Source: CAYYJR01 sp964472305
GTDB lineage: Bacteria > Armatimonadota > Hebobacteria > CAIYQO01
Assembly: GCA_964472305.1 (NCBI GenBank)
Contig: CAYYJR010000006.1
Location: 1 to 64,000 of the forward strand
Length of the DNA: 64,000 nucleotides
Direction of reading: 5' to 3'
Position 1 is the stretch's first letter; every line of letters starts with the position of its first letter. Shown here piece by piece: positions 16,913 to 25,852 of this stretch. The position numbers and the translations under genes are program-made. A model generated the notes under the pieces. That model worked only from the letters and a program-made list of their open reading frames with translations. It ran no database searches and was not told the origin of the DNA.

Positions 16913-16956
16913 TTGTTGGTAGGACTTTCCCTCCTCGACCGCGAAATACCCTCGCT

Positions 16957-18105
16957 ATGCTGCTTTCCCGACAGATCCGAACGCGGACGCATGGCGTGGA
17001 TACCGGCCTGTTGCTAGCGGTGTTGGCGCTGCTTGCTATCGGACTGGCATTTATCTTCAGTGCCTCCTATGCGCAGAATGGGACCGATAAGCTGATCAAG
17101 CAGGGCATCTGGGTGGGTGCCGGGCTGGTGGGGATGGGGGTACTCGCCCATGTGGACTACCGGGTGCTGTCGCGCTTCTGGCAGGTGTTTTACGCGCTGG
17201 CGGTACTCGCGCTCATCGCCACCCTGCTGTTCGCCAAGGAGATCAACGGCGCGCGATCGTGGATCGAGCTTGGGCCGTTGCGCCTGCAGCCGTCGGAGCT
17301 CACCAAGTTTGCGCTCATCCTTGCTTTCGGCATGCTGCTCTCCCGTTGCGGCTCGCAATTGCAGTCCTGGTCGTTTTTCCTGCGCAGCCTGCTCTTTTTC
17401 GTCGTGCCGATCCTGCTGGTGCTGAAACAGCCGGACCTTGGCACCGCGTCCATCCTGTGTGTCATCTGGTTCGTCATGGTGTGGCTGGCCGGCGTGCGCT
17501 GGTGGATGCTGGCGAGTGTGGTGGTCGGCACGGTGCTGCTGTTTATGCTGGCGTGGAACGTCCAACTCCCCGACGGCAGGGGATTGATCAAAACGTATCA
17601 GAAGCAGCGGTTGGATTTCGTGCACGCCGACCCGCGCGGCGCCGGGTATCACCAGTGGCAGTCGCGCATCGCTATTGGCGCCGGACAGCTCTGGGGCAAA
17701 GGCTTTCGCCAGGGTACGCAAGGGCGGCAAGGCTTTCTGCCGGAGCAGGATACCGATTTCATCTTCGCGGTAATTGGCGAAGAATTCGGCTTCCTCGGCA
17801 GCGTCGCGGTGCTGGGACTGTATCTGTTTTTACTGTTCCGGTTGATACGCATCGCGGAAGAAGCGGAACTGTTGCTCGGACGTATCATCGTTGGCGGCAT
17901 TGTAGCCATGTTCGCCGCGCACTGGATCATCAACACCGGCATGTGCCTGACATTGTCGCCCGTCACCGGCGTCCCGCTGCCCTTCATCAGTTATGGTGGC
18001 AGCAACTTGCTCACCAACCTCCTCGCCGTCGGCGTCGCATTGAATATCAGCCGCTTTCGCCAGTCGCGCCGCGATTGGGTGATGCAGGATGTGCTGCTCC
18101 GGTAG
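16957..18105 (+). CDS. rodA: Peptidoglycan glycosyltransferase RodA (SEDS family)
   Basis: 382 residues with about ten membrane helices. SEDS-family lipid-II polymerase for lateral wall growth. The RodA-type central loop reads HQWQSRIAIGAGQLWGKGF, followed by LPEQDTDFIFAVIGEE and the C-terminal PLPFISYGGSN. These match RodA better than FtsW. ATG 16957 begins the recognisable protein but lacks a strong ribosome-binding site; a TTG at 16909 overlapping the hypD stop would add 16 residues. Its cognate class B PBP (mrdA) is not nearby. Placement after hypD is probably incidental. Confidence 0.9.
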   Translation: MLLSRQIRTRTHGVDTGLLLAVLALLAIGLAFIFSASYAQNGTDKLIKQGIWVGAGLVGMGVLAHVDYRVLSRFWQVFYALAVLALIATLLFAKEINGARSWIELGPLRLQPSELTKFALILAFGMLLSRCGSQLQSWSFFLRSLLFFVVPILLVLKQPDLGTASILCVIWFVMVWLAGVRWWMLASVVVGTVLLFMLAWNVQLPDGRGLIKTYQKQRLDFVHADPRGAGYHQWQSRIAIGAGQLWGKGFRQGTQGRQGFLPEQDTDFIFAVIGEEFGFLGSVAVLGLYLFLLFRLIRIAEEAELLLGRIIVGGIVAMFAAHWIINTGMCLTLSPVTGVPLPFISYGGSNLLTNLLAVGVALNISRFRQSRRDWVMQDVLLR

Positions 18106-18112
18106 TGAACGG

Positions 18113-18174
18113 CGAGTGGTTCGTGGTCGAGGATCATTCTGATTAAGGCCGATCCACAAGCCACGAACCCCTCG
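18113..18174. terminator. Long inverted repeat between convergent rodA and SIMPL gene
   Basis: CGAGTGGTTCGTGG (18113-18126) pairs with CCACGAACCCCTCG (18161-18174) with one mismatch. An inner GGATC/GATCC pair (18131-18135, 18151-18155) could form a second stem. No T-tract is seen, but the position between convergent stop codons suits a bidirectional transcription end or RNA-stability element. Confidence 0.5.
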
Positions 18175-18181
18175 TTAGATA

Positions 18182-18913
18182 TTACCGTATTTCATACACC
18201 GCGCTCACCGATGCGCGGACGGTCAGTTCGCCGGCGACGATGGGGGCGGCAGCAGCAGCGGCTTCCGCGCGAGCATACAGCGGTTGCGGCGGCTGGAAAT
18301 ACGGCGACGCGGACAGGTTGAGCAGCGGGCCGAGGGTCACACCGGCGGCTTCCGCCATCATGGCGGCGGTGAGGCGTGCACTGCGCGTCGCCGCGGCCAG
18401 CACCTCACGCATGGCGGCGGATGGATCAACCAGCGTGAAGCTTACCTGATCGACCCGGTTCGCCCCCGCGTCCAATGCGGCGTCGACGACTCGTCCGACT
18501 GCCGCGGAGAGTTGATCCGGATTCTCCATGGGAATGCGCACTTCAATGCGGTTCACCACCTGGTATCCCACGATGCGCGGCGGGTTGGGCGCCGGGCGAC
18601 CGGGTGTGGGCTGCTCATACATGGGCGACACGTCATAGCCCAGCGTGCGCAGCGTCAGGCGCGGGATGTTCAGTCGCTTGATGGTGTCCAGCACGCGACC
18701 GGCATTCGTATTATTCTGATTCACCGCACGCGCCACCGTATCGGCTTGTGTCTGCACGGCCACCACCACGATGCCAAGGTCAGGCGTGAACTGGCGCTCG
18801 GCGCTCTCGCTTACCGTAATAGTCCGCGGGGATGGTGGTGCGGTAAGGGTCTGCTGGGCGAAGGCCAGCGCGCACAGCGCGATCATGGCCGATAAGATAA
18901 ATAGTCGCGGCAT
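18182..18913 (-). CDS. SIMPL-domain (DUF541) secreted protein
   Basis: 243 residues with a clear signal peptide (FILSAMIALCALAFAQQ). A SIMPL/DUF541 domain follows, recognisable from ITVSESAERQFTPD, VDAALDAGANRV and the closing LTVRASVSAVYEI. Family members are periplasmic or extracellular and poorly characterised. The start at 18913 has AAGGAGG ten bases upstream; longer forms add 18 residues without a signal-like N terminus. It is transcribed convergently with rodA, and the M23 peptidase gene lies upstream on the same strand. Confidence 0.85.
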   Translation of the reverse strand: MPRLFILSAMIALCALAFAQQTLTAPPSPRTITVSESAERQFTPDLGIVVVAVQTQADTVARAVNQNNTNAGRVLDTIKRLNIPRLTLRTLGYDVSPMYEQPTPGRPAPNPPRIVGYQVVNRIEVRIPMENPDQLSAAVGRVVDAALDAGANRVDQVSFTLVDPSAAMREVLAAATRSARLTAAMMAEAAGVTLGPLLNLSASPYFQPPQPLYARAEAAAAAAPIVAGELTVRASVSAVYEIR

Positions 18914-19018
18914 CACACAGATTCCTCCTTCTCGGTAATCCATGTTTACGGTAGCGAGATCGTGCACGCGCGGATGTTCCGCCGGCGCGCAATACGGAGG
19001 GTTTGTGCGAGAACTGTA

Positions 19019-19909
19019 TCACGGGAACCGCGGGGTTGCCGGCCAGCGCAACGGATCGATGGCGACACCGTGGATGTAGAGCGCGTAATGCAGGTGTGGA
19101 CCGGTGGCGACGCCGGTCGCACCGACGCGGGCGATGCATTGTCCGGCTGTCACCCGCTGACCTTCGCTGACGCCGAAGTCGCGCAGGTGCAGATATAATC
19201 CGCACACCCCGCCGCCGTGATCGATGACCAGGGTGCGCCCGTGCAGGCGGAAATCGCGCCGCAGCCGTACCGTGCCGCCTGCCGCCGCGTAGACCGGCGT
19301 GCCGCTGGGCGCGGCGATATCCACGCCCTTATGCGCGCCGACCTTCACACCGTTGCGGAAGCGTTGCGTGCCGTAGCGGGTAGACAGGCGACCCGTGACC
19401 GGCAATGGCAGCACGGCATGCCAATCGCGCTCCGGCGACTCCCATGACAGCGCTTGACCGATCAGCCGGTATTCCTGCTGCACGTCGGGTGCTGCATATA
19501 CAGCATCCTGCCCGCGCGTCATGCGCAAATGCTGAACGGGAAATTCGCGTGCAGTGACGGTCACGTCGGCTGTCGCGGTCACCGCGCGCTCGCCCAACTC
19601 CGCTTCCGCGATGACGGCATGCCGACCGACGGCGGCATCCATGGTGATGCCAAGGAGCGTATCCCACCGGCCATCGGGGCGGCGTTGTGCCGGGACGCGG
19701 GTGGTGCCATCGCGCAGGTAGACCGCGGTGGCGCCGGGGGCGTCGAGTGTGAAAAGCGCCACCCCGCCCCGGGGCACCAACGGCGTCAGCACCCGTATCG
19801 TACACGCCGAATTCGGTGCCTGGAATGCCGGCAACATGCGCGCGGAGCATAGCACGAGCACGAAAATGCTACAGAGGGAGAGTGACAAGGAACGGGTCAG
19901 CGGCTTCAT
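19019..19909 (-). CDS. M23-family (LytM-type) metallopeptidase, secreted
   Basis: 296 residues. Signal peptide at the N terminus (LSLSLCSIFVLVLCSA), then an immunoglobulin-like beta region (~30-140), and a C-terminal LytM/M23 zinc-peptidase domain. Zinc ligands visible: His and Asp in HKGVDIAAPSG, and His-x-His in GPHLHYAL. Such enzymes cut peptidoglycan cross-bridges or act as amidase activators; both zinc motifs are intact, so an active enzyme is expected. The start codon and its TGAGG ribosome-binding site lie inside a long leader stem (see 19908-20010), preceded by a strong promoter. Few other starts are possible without losing the signal peptide. Confidence 0.92.
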   Translation of the reverse strand: MKPLTRSLSLSLCSIFVLVLCSARMLPAFQAPNSACTIRVLTPLVPRGGVALFTLDAPGATAVYLRDGTTRVPAQRRPDGRWDTLLGITMDAAVGRHAVIAEAELGERAVTATADVTVTAREFPVQHLRMTRGQDAVYAAPDVQQEYRLIGQALSWESPERDWHAVLPLPVTGRLSTRYGTQRFRNGVKVGAHKGVDIAAPSGTPVYAAAGGTVRLRRDFRLHGRTLVIDHGGGVCGLYLHLRDFGVSEGQRVTAGQCIARVGATGVATGPHLHYALYIHGVAIDPLRWPATPRFP

Positions 19910-20010
19910 GCCTCATTAATACCCTGGAGTCGAATAAATTATGTGTGGAGGAGAGAGCTCGGGCACCCAGGTGGAGGGTACGTTACTCGACTCCAGGGTA
20001 TGTGAGGCAC
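19908..20010 (-). promoter_or_regulatory. Leader hairpin hiding the ribosome-binding site of the M23 gene
   Basis: On the minus strand, ATACCCTGGAGTCGA (20001-19987) is perfectly complementary to TCGACTCCAGGGTAT (19933-19919). The stem extends at its base through GTGCCTCA (20010-20003) pairing with TGAGGCAT (19915-19908), with a 1-versus-3 base internal loop. The basal pairs include the TGAGG ribosome-binding site and two bases of the start codon at 19909-19907. A 53-base Py-rich loop contains CTCTCTCCTCC. Translation should be blocked unless the stem opens. Confidence 0.72.
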
Positions 20011-20023
20011 TTTCAGTAAATTA

Positions 20024-20052
20024 AGTATAACACTGGTTCCTTACCGACGCAA
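20024..20052 (-). promoter_or_regulatory. Sigma70 promoter for the M23 peptidase gene
   Basis: On the minus strand, TTGCGT (20052-20047), a 17-base spacer and TATACT (20029-20024). Transcription would begin near 20017, so the RNA starts about seven bases before the leader hairpin. Confidence 0.7.
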
Positions 20053-20121
20053 GTGATCGGAACGGGGAATCTACAGTATTTTTAAAAAGAATCCTGGTGA
20101 CGTACTGCAGTAGTTACCCGG

Positions 20122-20733
20122 TTACGGCGGTGGTGGTAAATACGGTGTCTCGTTCACTGTCCGCACGGAAAACCAACCGTCGGTGCGGGTAATGCGCGTC
20201 AACCCGCCATGGTCGACGAGCAACGCCCAGAAGCGGTCGGGTGGTATCAGCAGGCAAAAGGCCAGCACCGCGCAGATGGGGCCGCCATGACTGACGATCA
20301 GCAGGCGTTCCGCAGGTCGGGATTGCGCCGCGTCGAAGGCCTCCGTCACGCGCGCCATCATCATTGCCGTCGATTCCCCGCCCGGCATCGCCGTACTGAA
20401 GGGATCGGCTGCGAACCGCGCCTGTAAATCCGGGTCACCAGCCAGGTCATCCCACGGTCGGCCTTCGTAATCTCCGGCGTGCGCCTCGCGCCAGCGCGGG
20501 TCGGGTTCCACCGTGCCGTCCCAGCGACGGGCGATGATCTCCGCGGTCTCCCGCGCGCGCGGCAAGTCGCTGCACAGTACCGGCATCGGCCCGAGCGGTG
20601 ACAGCCGTTCGGCTGCCGCCTCCGCCTGCGCGCGGCCCAGCGCAGTCAACGGATGGTCGCTCCACCCCAGAAAGCACCCGCGTCCATTACCGGTTGATTG
20701 CCCATGTCGCACCAGGAATATTTCCATCTGCAT
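20122..20733 (-). CDS. Histidine phosphatase family protein
   Basis: 203 residues. Phosphoglycerate-mutase-like/CobC-like fold. The catalytic RHG motif is LVRHGQS near residue 10; CSDLPRARETAE gives the second arginine, and the C-terminal catalytic His is in LLIVSHGGPI. ATG 20733 has GGTGG seven bases upstream, and a second in-frame ATG lies two codons on. It is the last gene of the sugar operon, starting 20 bases after the kinase stop. A sugar-phosphate phosphatase role is possible from context only. Confidence 0.85.
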   Translation of the reverse strand: MQMEIFLVRHGQSTGNGRGCFLGWSDHPLTALGRAQAEAAAERLSPLGPMPVLCSDLPRARETAEIIARRWDGTVEPDPRWREAHAGDYEGRPWDDLAGDPDLQARFAADPFSTAMPGGESTAMMMARVTEAFDAAQSRPAERLLIVSHGGPICAVLAFCLLIPPDRFWALLVDHGGLTRITRTDGWFSVRTVNETPYLPPPP

Positions 20734-20753
20734 ACCATTCCACCCGCCGGCAT

Positions 20754-22211
20754 TTATAGATACAGCATCCGACACAACTCACGGTAGCGCCAATAGGGAG
20801 CCTCGTATTCCCCGCTGCGGGTGGGGTTGGGCGTGAAGACGGCGTCGGTGTGGTAAAAGGCACCCACGCTCTCCTCGATGGTGGCGAAGGCGCCGGCGCC
20901 GGCGGCAGCGAGCATCGCTGCGCCCATGGTGGCGGCCTCGGTAAACACGGGACGTTCTACCGGGAGTCCGGTCACGTCGGCCTTCATCTGCAGCCAGAGA
21001 TCGCTCTTCGCGCCGCCGCCGATGGAGCGGATGCAGGAGAGCGTCAGCGCGTAACCGGTGAGAAATTCGAGGTTTTCGCGCAGCGAGAAGGTTAGCGCTT
21101 CGAGGATGGCGCGGTAGAGATCGGCCAGGGTGTGTCCCAGCGACAGATTGGCAAAAGCGCCGTGTGCGTTCGGATTGGGTACGGGGGAGACCATGCCTTC
21201 GAAGTGCGGCAGCATGGTGAGGCCGTTGCTGCCGATCGGCACCGCGGCGGCCAGCGCGTCCAGCGCGCGCAGGCTCTTCCCGGACGCCAGTTCGCGGCGA
21301 AACCATTCCAGCACCGCGCCGGCGGTCTTCGAATAGGCGAGAATGCCGAAATATCGCGGGATGGAAAAACGATCGTAGAGCATGCCGGGCGGCGGCGACT
21401 CCGGCAGGGTAGGGGACAGCGTCGCCGCGGCCAGGCAGGTGCCGGAGGTTTCCGAGACAATGCCCGGGGCGTTATTGCCGGCGCCGAGCGCACCCGCCCA
21501 CTGGTCGTTAGTGCCGGTGACGAAGAATGCATCGGGCGCCAACCCCCATTCCACCGCCGCCGCCGGGGTTACGCGCGCCGCCGGCGTGCCCGGTTGCTGC
21601 ACGCGCGCCAACTGCTCCTCGCGAATCTCCGCCGCCGCCAGCGCCTCCGGCACGTAACCGGCATCCGGCGTATACAATGCGGTGCTGCCCGCGGTGGAAG
21701 GATCGGTGACCGCCTCGCCGGTCAACCGGTAGCACAGGTAGTCCGGCAACAGTAAATGGCGACGTGCCCGCGCCATGATGTCGGGGCAATGTTCGCGCAG
21801 CCAGATGATCTTCGGCGCGGTGGCGATCGCTTCAAGGCGTGGCAGCGAGCCGTTGGGGCGCGCGGCGCGCAACACCTGCTCGTAGTGGGCGTTCTGCGCG
21901 ACGGCGCGGCTGTCATACCACAAGATCATGTTGTGCAGGTGCCGATCCTGCGCATCCAGCGTCACGAAGGCCTGGCCCTGCGAGGAGACCGACAGCGCGC
22001 GGATGTGCGCGCCGCTCTCACAGATGGCCTTCCGCGCTGCCTCACGCGCCGCTGTGTAGATCTCCTCCATGGGAATCTCAGTGAATCCCTCCGGCGTCGT
22101 GACCGGCGTTTTGCTCACCTGACCGAATCCAAGCAGTCCTCCGCTGCCGTCGAACACTGCCGCCTTCGCGCCCGACCCGCCGATATCGATGCCCAGATAG
22201 CCGTCCGTCAT
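20754..22211 (-). CDS. FGGY-family carbohydrate kinase
   Basis: 485 residues. ATP-dependent sugar kinase of the xylulokinase/gluconokinase fold. The N-terminal phosphate-1 loop is GIDIGGSGAKAAVFD. Substrate-region SSQGQAFVTLD and WYDSRA follow, then the catalytic aspartate in TGTNDQWAGALG. The C-terminal nucleotide site is IGGGAKSDLWLQMKAD followed by EAATMGAAMLAA. Its ATG overlaps the upstream amidohydrolase stop by four bases, so the two are translationally coupled. With an isomerase two genes upstream it would phosphorylate the ketose product. The sugar is not identifiable from sequence; xylulokinase is one guess. Confidence 0.9.
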   Translation of the reverse strand: MTDGYLGIDIGGSGAKAAVFDGSGGLLGFGQVSKTPVTTPEGFTEIPMEEIYTAAREAARKAICESGAHIRALSVSSQGQAFVTLDAQDRHLHNMILWYDSRAVAQNAHYEQVLRAARPNGSLPRLEAIATAPKIIWLREHCPDIMARARRHLLLPDYLCYRLTGEAVTDPSTAGSTALYTPDAGYVPEALAAAEIREEQLARVQQPGTPAARVTPAAAVEWGLAPDAFFVTGTNDQWAGALGAGNNAPGIVSETSGTCLAAATLSPTLPESPPPGMLYDRFSIPRYFGILAYSKTAGAVLEWFRRELASGKSLRALDALAAAVPIGSNGLTMLPHFEGMVSPVPNPNAHGAFANLSLGHTLADLYRAILEALTFSLRENLEFLTGYALTLSCIRSIGGGAKSDLWLQMKADVTGLPVERPVFTEAATMGAAMLAAAGAGAFATIEESVGAFYHTDAVFTPNPTRSGEYEAPYWRYRELCRMLYL

Positions 22212-23284
22212 GCCGCACTCCCTTGCGCCCAGCGCCGGCGCACCGCTTCGAGCTGTCGCCCGCCCAGCACGTGGCGCAGCACCGCCAGGCCGTTGGCAAA
22301 GTAAATGCTCTGTGTCTGCTGCGCGGTCAACCGTGCCAGTTCCGCTGCCCGTCGGATCGCCAGCACAATCTCGTAGGCCATGAATGTCGCGCGAATACCG
22401 TTGGAGGCCAATCGGTAGGCGCTCTCCGGATACCCCTCCAGCACCACGTCCACCCAGTGATCCATCACATAGACGCGTCGCCCGCGCATAGCCGCTACCG
22501 GCAGATCGGTGGCGAAAAGCACGCGCGAAGCGTCGAGATGATCGAAGATGATCTGCAGTACGGTGGGATCCATCACCATCGCGGTATCCAGATAGACGTT
22601 ATCCAGATCGGCCACGCTGTGCACCGCTGACTGCATCTCGTCCGGCAGGTAACAACGCCCGCAGTGCGCGAGCACGATGCGCGCGTTGGGATAACGGCGG
22701 GCATAGTCGCGCAAGCCTTGCTGTACCACCGGATCGACCAGCCGCTTGGCGCGCGGCACGTGCCATAACACCACCAGCCCCAACTCGTTGGCCACTTCCA
22801 TCTCCGTCGGCCCCAGCATCTGCTCCATTGTCAGGTCGCCGTAGTTATCGCCGAACCAGTTCAGGAAGACTTTATAGCCAAAGAATCCTTCCTCGCGCAC
22901 CATGCGTTCCAGCGTTTCCCGCGGCAGCAGGTCGCGTCCGGCGACGAATAGCGGAAACAATCCGCGTTGCGCGCTCGTTTGCGCGAGGTATGCGTGCGTC
23001 TTCGCGTGGTCCGCCGCCGGGGTGGGATTGCCGAAGACCACCGCGTTGAACGGTCGGTCGGGAAAAAGCGACTTCCCGTCGGCGATCAGGCGTTCGGTGC
23101 CGTAATCCGTCTCCACCACCATGTAGCCGGCGCCAGCCTCACCCGTCTCCCACGGCACCTGCCGCAAGTGCGCGCTGGTCCACACGTGCACGTGGAAGTC
23201 CAGCACCTCCGCTGGCAGCGCCGGCGCCACTTCACGGTGATAAAACGGGAGATCAACCTGTTCGTAGCGTTCCTGTTCGGTCAT
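22208..23284 (-). CDS. Amidohydrolase-2-like TIM-barrel protein
   Basis: 358 residues. Metal-dependent hydrolase or isomerase fold. The first metal motif is His-x-His in LDFHVHVW. Later, LVVLWHVPR and RIVLAHCGRCYLP give the beta5/beta6 histidines, and VLFATDLPV gives the final aspartate. Such enzymes act as lactonases or decarboxylases in sugar-acid routes. The start at 23284 has GAGG nine bases upstream; the longer frame from 23329 is less supported. It lies in the middle of the sugar operon, coupled to the kinase. Confidence 0.82.
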   Translation of the reverse strand: MTEQERYEQVDLPFYHREVAPALPAEVLDFHVHVWTSAHLRQVPWETGEAGAGYMVVETDYGTERLIADGKSLFPDRPFNAVVFGNPTPAADHAKTHAYLAQTSAQRGLFPLFVAGRDLLPRETLERMVREEGFFGYKVFLNWFGDNYGDLTMEQMLGPTEMEVANELGLVVLWHVPRAKRLVDPVVQQGLRDYARRYPNARIVLAHCGRCYLPDEMQSAVHSVADLDNVYLDTAMVMDPTVLQIIFDHLDASRVLFATDLPVAAMRGRRVYVMDHWVDVVLEGYPESAYRLASNGIRATFMAYEIVLAIRRAAELARLTAQQTQSIYFANGLAVLRHVLGGRQLEAVRRRWAQGSAA

Positions 23285-23365
23285 CGCATTATCCTCACCC
23301 GCCATTATGCCGTGCTGACACCGGGGCACTGCGCCGAATGTGCAGTGCCCCGGTCCCGTGGTGGT

Positions 23366-24778
23366 TCATTCCATCTCATCGCTCTCATCGGAGAGCAATT
23401 CGATCGGCCACCCCATCAGATCGCCGAAACGCAGAATTTCTTCCAGCGCATCGCCATAGACCAGCGCAGAGTGGTGCGTCCCACCGACGCGGCTGTATTC
23501 GGCAAGGAATTCATGCAGCGGCATCTGCGGGCGGAACCAGCCGCGCACCACCTCGGGCATGGCATCCGGGCCTTTCACTCCCAGCATCTCACCGGGGCAC
23601 ACCACCAGCGTGTAGCTGTCGTCCGGTCCGGGAGCCAGGTTGACCAGCACCGCATTGCCGCCGCGCAGCCGGCCCACCGCCACCGCGGGCTCCGCTACGT
23701 CTGACCATGGGAACGGTTTCTTCATCAACAGCGGTCTGCCCGCGGTGAGGGCGATATTCATCTCGCCCATATGGCTCAAAAAGACGCTCTCACCCTGCCA
23801 GTCCGGGCAGAACATCTCGGTGAACGTCGTCTGTGGGAAGGAGGCGGCCAGCGCACCGACCAGCGCCGCGGTGAGCACATCGCCTTCGCCGGCATAACCG
23901 ATGCCGCGCGCCATCGCCTTGCTGATTTCCAGGAAGGGCATCGTCGGCAGCCCCGTTTCGCGGTTGACGGCGAGAAAGTTGATGGAGAACGCGGTGAGCT
24001 GCTGCTGTGCCAGCCAGCGGCGCACCGCCAGCCCGGCGACCACCGAGCGGCGGTGAGTCGCGTCATCAATCTCCTTCATCATGAATGCCTTGCGGTCGGC
24101 GGCGATCTCCTGCTCTACCGACGCGTCATCCTCGGCAGGCAACAGCGCGGCGCTGGCCTGTGCATCCCAGTGTACCACTTCTATGCCAATGGTCCGGCGC
24201 AGCGTGGCTTCCGGCACCGCGAAATCGCCCATGCCCCTGAATGGTTCGCCGTAAAGCCCCACGCGTGCCGTGCGCATAGCGGTGGCAATCTTCGCCGCAC
24301 GCGCCCATGCGGCCGTGCGCTCGATCACATCGGATTGCTGCCAGTGGCCGGCTTCGATCTGGAATGACTTGCCGTTGCGGATAAGCAGATTGCACATATC
24401 CTGCACGCCGTGGATGCCGTGATTGCCCATGATTTCCGCCGCCGGCGTCGCCGGTCCGAAGGCGAAGGTGGGCGTGGTGTCGAGCACGATCAACGGCAAC
24501 GACGTAGCCGCCAGCGCCTTTGCCGACTCCAGCGAAGGGGAGTAGGCAAGATGCAGCGTGACAATCGCGTCGACGCCGGCGTCCTCAAACTGCTTGATCG
24601 CCGCGATGAACTCCGACTCCAATCGGCACAACGGCACGGTCGTTACGTCCAATCCGCGCTTTTCCAGCGCGTCGGCGATCTTCGCGTAAAACGCATCCAT
24701 CGCCTTGCGGGATTCCGGCAGCGCCTGGTCATAAAGCACGAGATAGAGCGGCAATAAGCCGATGCGGGGAGATGACAT
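23366..24778 (-). CDS. L-fucose/L-arabinose isomerase-like protein
   Basis: 470 residues. Overall similarity to the FucI/AraA superfamily. The N-terminal Rossmann-like domain reads IGLLPLYLVLYDQALPE, and GVDAIVTLHLAYSPS is the family core. Mid-protein EAGHWQQSD, FRGMGDFAVPE and the metal-binding-like EGDVLTAAL segment follow; THHSALVYG lies near the end. It would interconvert an aldose and a ketose feeding the kinase. ATG 24778 has GAGG eight bases upstream. Exact sugar unknown; sequence is distant from both named enzymes. Confidence 0.8.
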   Translation of the reverse strand: MSSPRIGLLPLYLVLYDQALPESRKAMDAFYAKIADALEKRGLDVTTVPLCRLESEFIAAIKQFEDAGVDAIVTLHLAYSPSLESAKALAATSLPLIVLDTTPTFAFGPATPAAEIMGNHGIHGVQDMCNLLIRNGKSFQIEAGHWQQSDVIERTAAWARAAKIATAMRTARVGLYGEPFRGMGDFAVPEATLRRTIGIEVVHWDAQASAALLPAEDDASVEQEIAADRKAFMMKEIDDATHRRSVVAGLAVRRWLAQQQLTAFSINFLAVNRETGLPTMPFLEISKAMARGIGYAGEGDVLTAALVGALAASFPQTTFTEMFCPDWQGESVFLSHMGEMNIALTAGRPLLMKKPFPWSDVAEPAVAVGRLRGGNAVLVNLAPGPDDSYTLVVCPGEMLGVKGPDAMPEVVRGWFRPQMPLHEFLAEYSRVGGTHHSALVYGDALEEILRFGDLMGWPIELLSDESDEME

Positions 24779-24840
24779 GGTGGGTATCCTCACTTGTGCA
24801 TGTTCTGTTGTTCGGTTAATATCCTAAAGCTTTCGCCGTC

Positions 24841-24903
24841 GGACGGTAATTTCCTACCGGATTCGCAAACCGCTGCCGTTGCCGGTACCGTCCGGAATCT
24901 CCA
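24841..24903. repeat. Nested inverted repeat between membrane-protein and isomerase genes
   Basis: GGACGGTA (24841-24848) pairs with TACCGTCC (24896-24903), and TACCGG (24855-24860) with CCGGTA (24892-24897), offering alternative stems. No T-tract follows in the direction of transcription (minus). It may be a processing site that sets relative mRNA levels in the operon. Confidence 0.45.
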
Positions 24904-24916
24904 ATCAACAATGGTT

Positions 24917-25705
24917 TCACGCTTCCGTGCTTTCTACTGCTTTTGCCGGCGCCGGCGTCGGACCGAACAGCGTCTCGCGTGAGAAGAACAGCAGTAACAC
25001 GATCAGCACCACCCAGCCCAGCACCAGCGTGATGCCGGTGGTGAAGTGCCGCTGCGCCAGGTACATGGTCGTCATCATCGATCCCATCATCAACATGATG
25101 AGGGGTATCTGGCGGCAAATGGTCCACATACTATGGCGCGCCTCGTAGGACGCGATGATGCTGACCATGGGGAACATGGTGGTGAAACCGAGCAGGTTGG
25201 ACTTGATCGTCATTAACGCCGCCACGACGCCAATCATGATCGGCATTTTCACCCACACCGGCAGCGAGGTGCGGTGGCCCGGTTCCTCACGCGGGAGCAG
25301 CGCTCCATTCAGCACCACCGCCGTCGCGAATACCGCGGCTAACCCCAGCCAGAACAGCATCGGCGTGGGCGGCACGCGCCGGGCCAGCCAGGTGCCGACC
25401 AGGCAGTAGCCGATTGCGGCGATGGCGATGGCGGGAATGATCGGTATGCGCATCTTCTGGTAAAGCAGTCGCACGCCGTGCGTGTAGGCCAGCAGCAGGA
25501 ACATGCCGATGATATTGGTGGCGTCGATTGGGCGCCCCACCGCCAGGAATGCGCAGGTGAACGGCAACGGCAGCGATAGCAGGAAGGCTTTCCACTTCGG
25601 GTGGTGCAGGTAGGCCAGAAAGGTCGATTGCACGCTCACCACCACCGCCAGGGTGATATCCCAGTGGTGGTTGGCGTAAAAATGGCGGATCTCGTTCAGC
25701 AACAT
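24917..25705 (-). CDS. Polytopic membrane protein of unknown function
   Basis: 262 residues with about seven hydrophobic segments, including LAVVVSVQSTFLAYL, IIPAIAIAAIGYCLVGTWLA, LFWLGLAAVFATAVVL and ITLVLGWVVLIVLLLFF. The conserved-looking cytosolic motif MVSIIASYEARHSMW sits between helices. I do not recognise the family. The position inside a sugar operon that otherwise lacks a transporter makes a transport role thinkable, but there is no direct support. ATG 25705 has GGGAG four bases upstream; a longer frame adds 16 Arg-rich residues. Confidence 0.75.
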   Translation of the reverse strand: MLLNEIRHFYANHHWDITLAVVVSVQSTFLAYLHHPKWKAFLLSLPLPFTCAFLAVGRPIDATNIIGMFLLLAYTHGVRLLYQKMRIPIIPAIAIAAIGYCLVGTWLARRVPPTPMLFWLGLAAVFATAVVLNGALLPREEPGHRTSLPVWVKMPIMIGVVAALMTIKSNLLGFTTMFPMVSIIASYEARHSMWTICRQIPLIMLMMGSMMTTMYLAQRHFTTGITLVLGWVVLIVLLLFFSRETLFGPTPAPAKAVESTEA

Positions 25706-25852
25706 TGTCTCCCAGCGACACAGACTGCTGTATCTACGCCGTCTCGTGTTCATCTTCTTGATGAAGGAAACGAGATATTTTTCAAATACCAGTGCGATTA
25801 CCGCGCCGTCGGTAGTGCCGGGCCGCGTGTCAAGGGCAATCCTGCCCTGGCC

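Noticed and set aside
19910..20008. Inverted repeat considered as a MITE or transposon remnant
   Set aside because: No target duplication is seen and no second copy was noticed in the window; the fit with the promoter and the start codon argues for an RNA element. A genome-wide copy search could reverse this.
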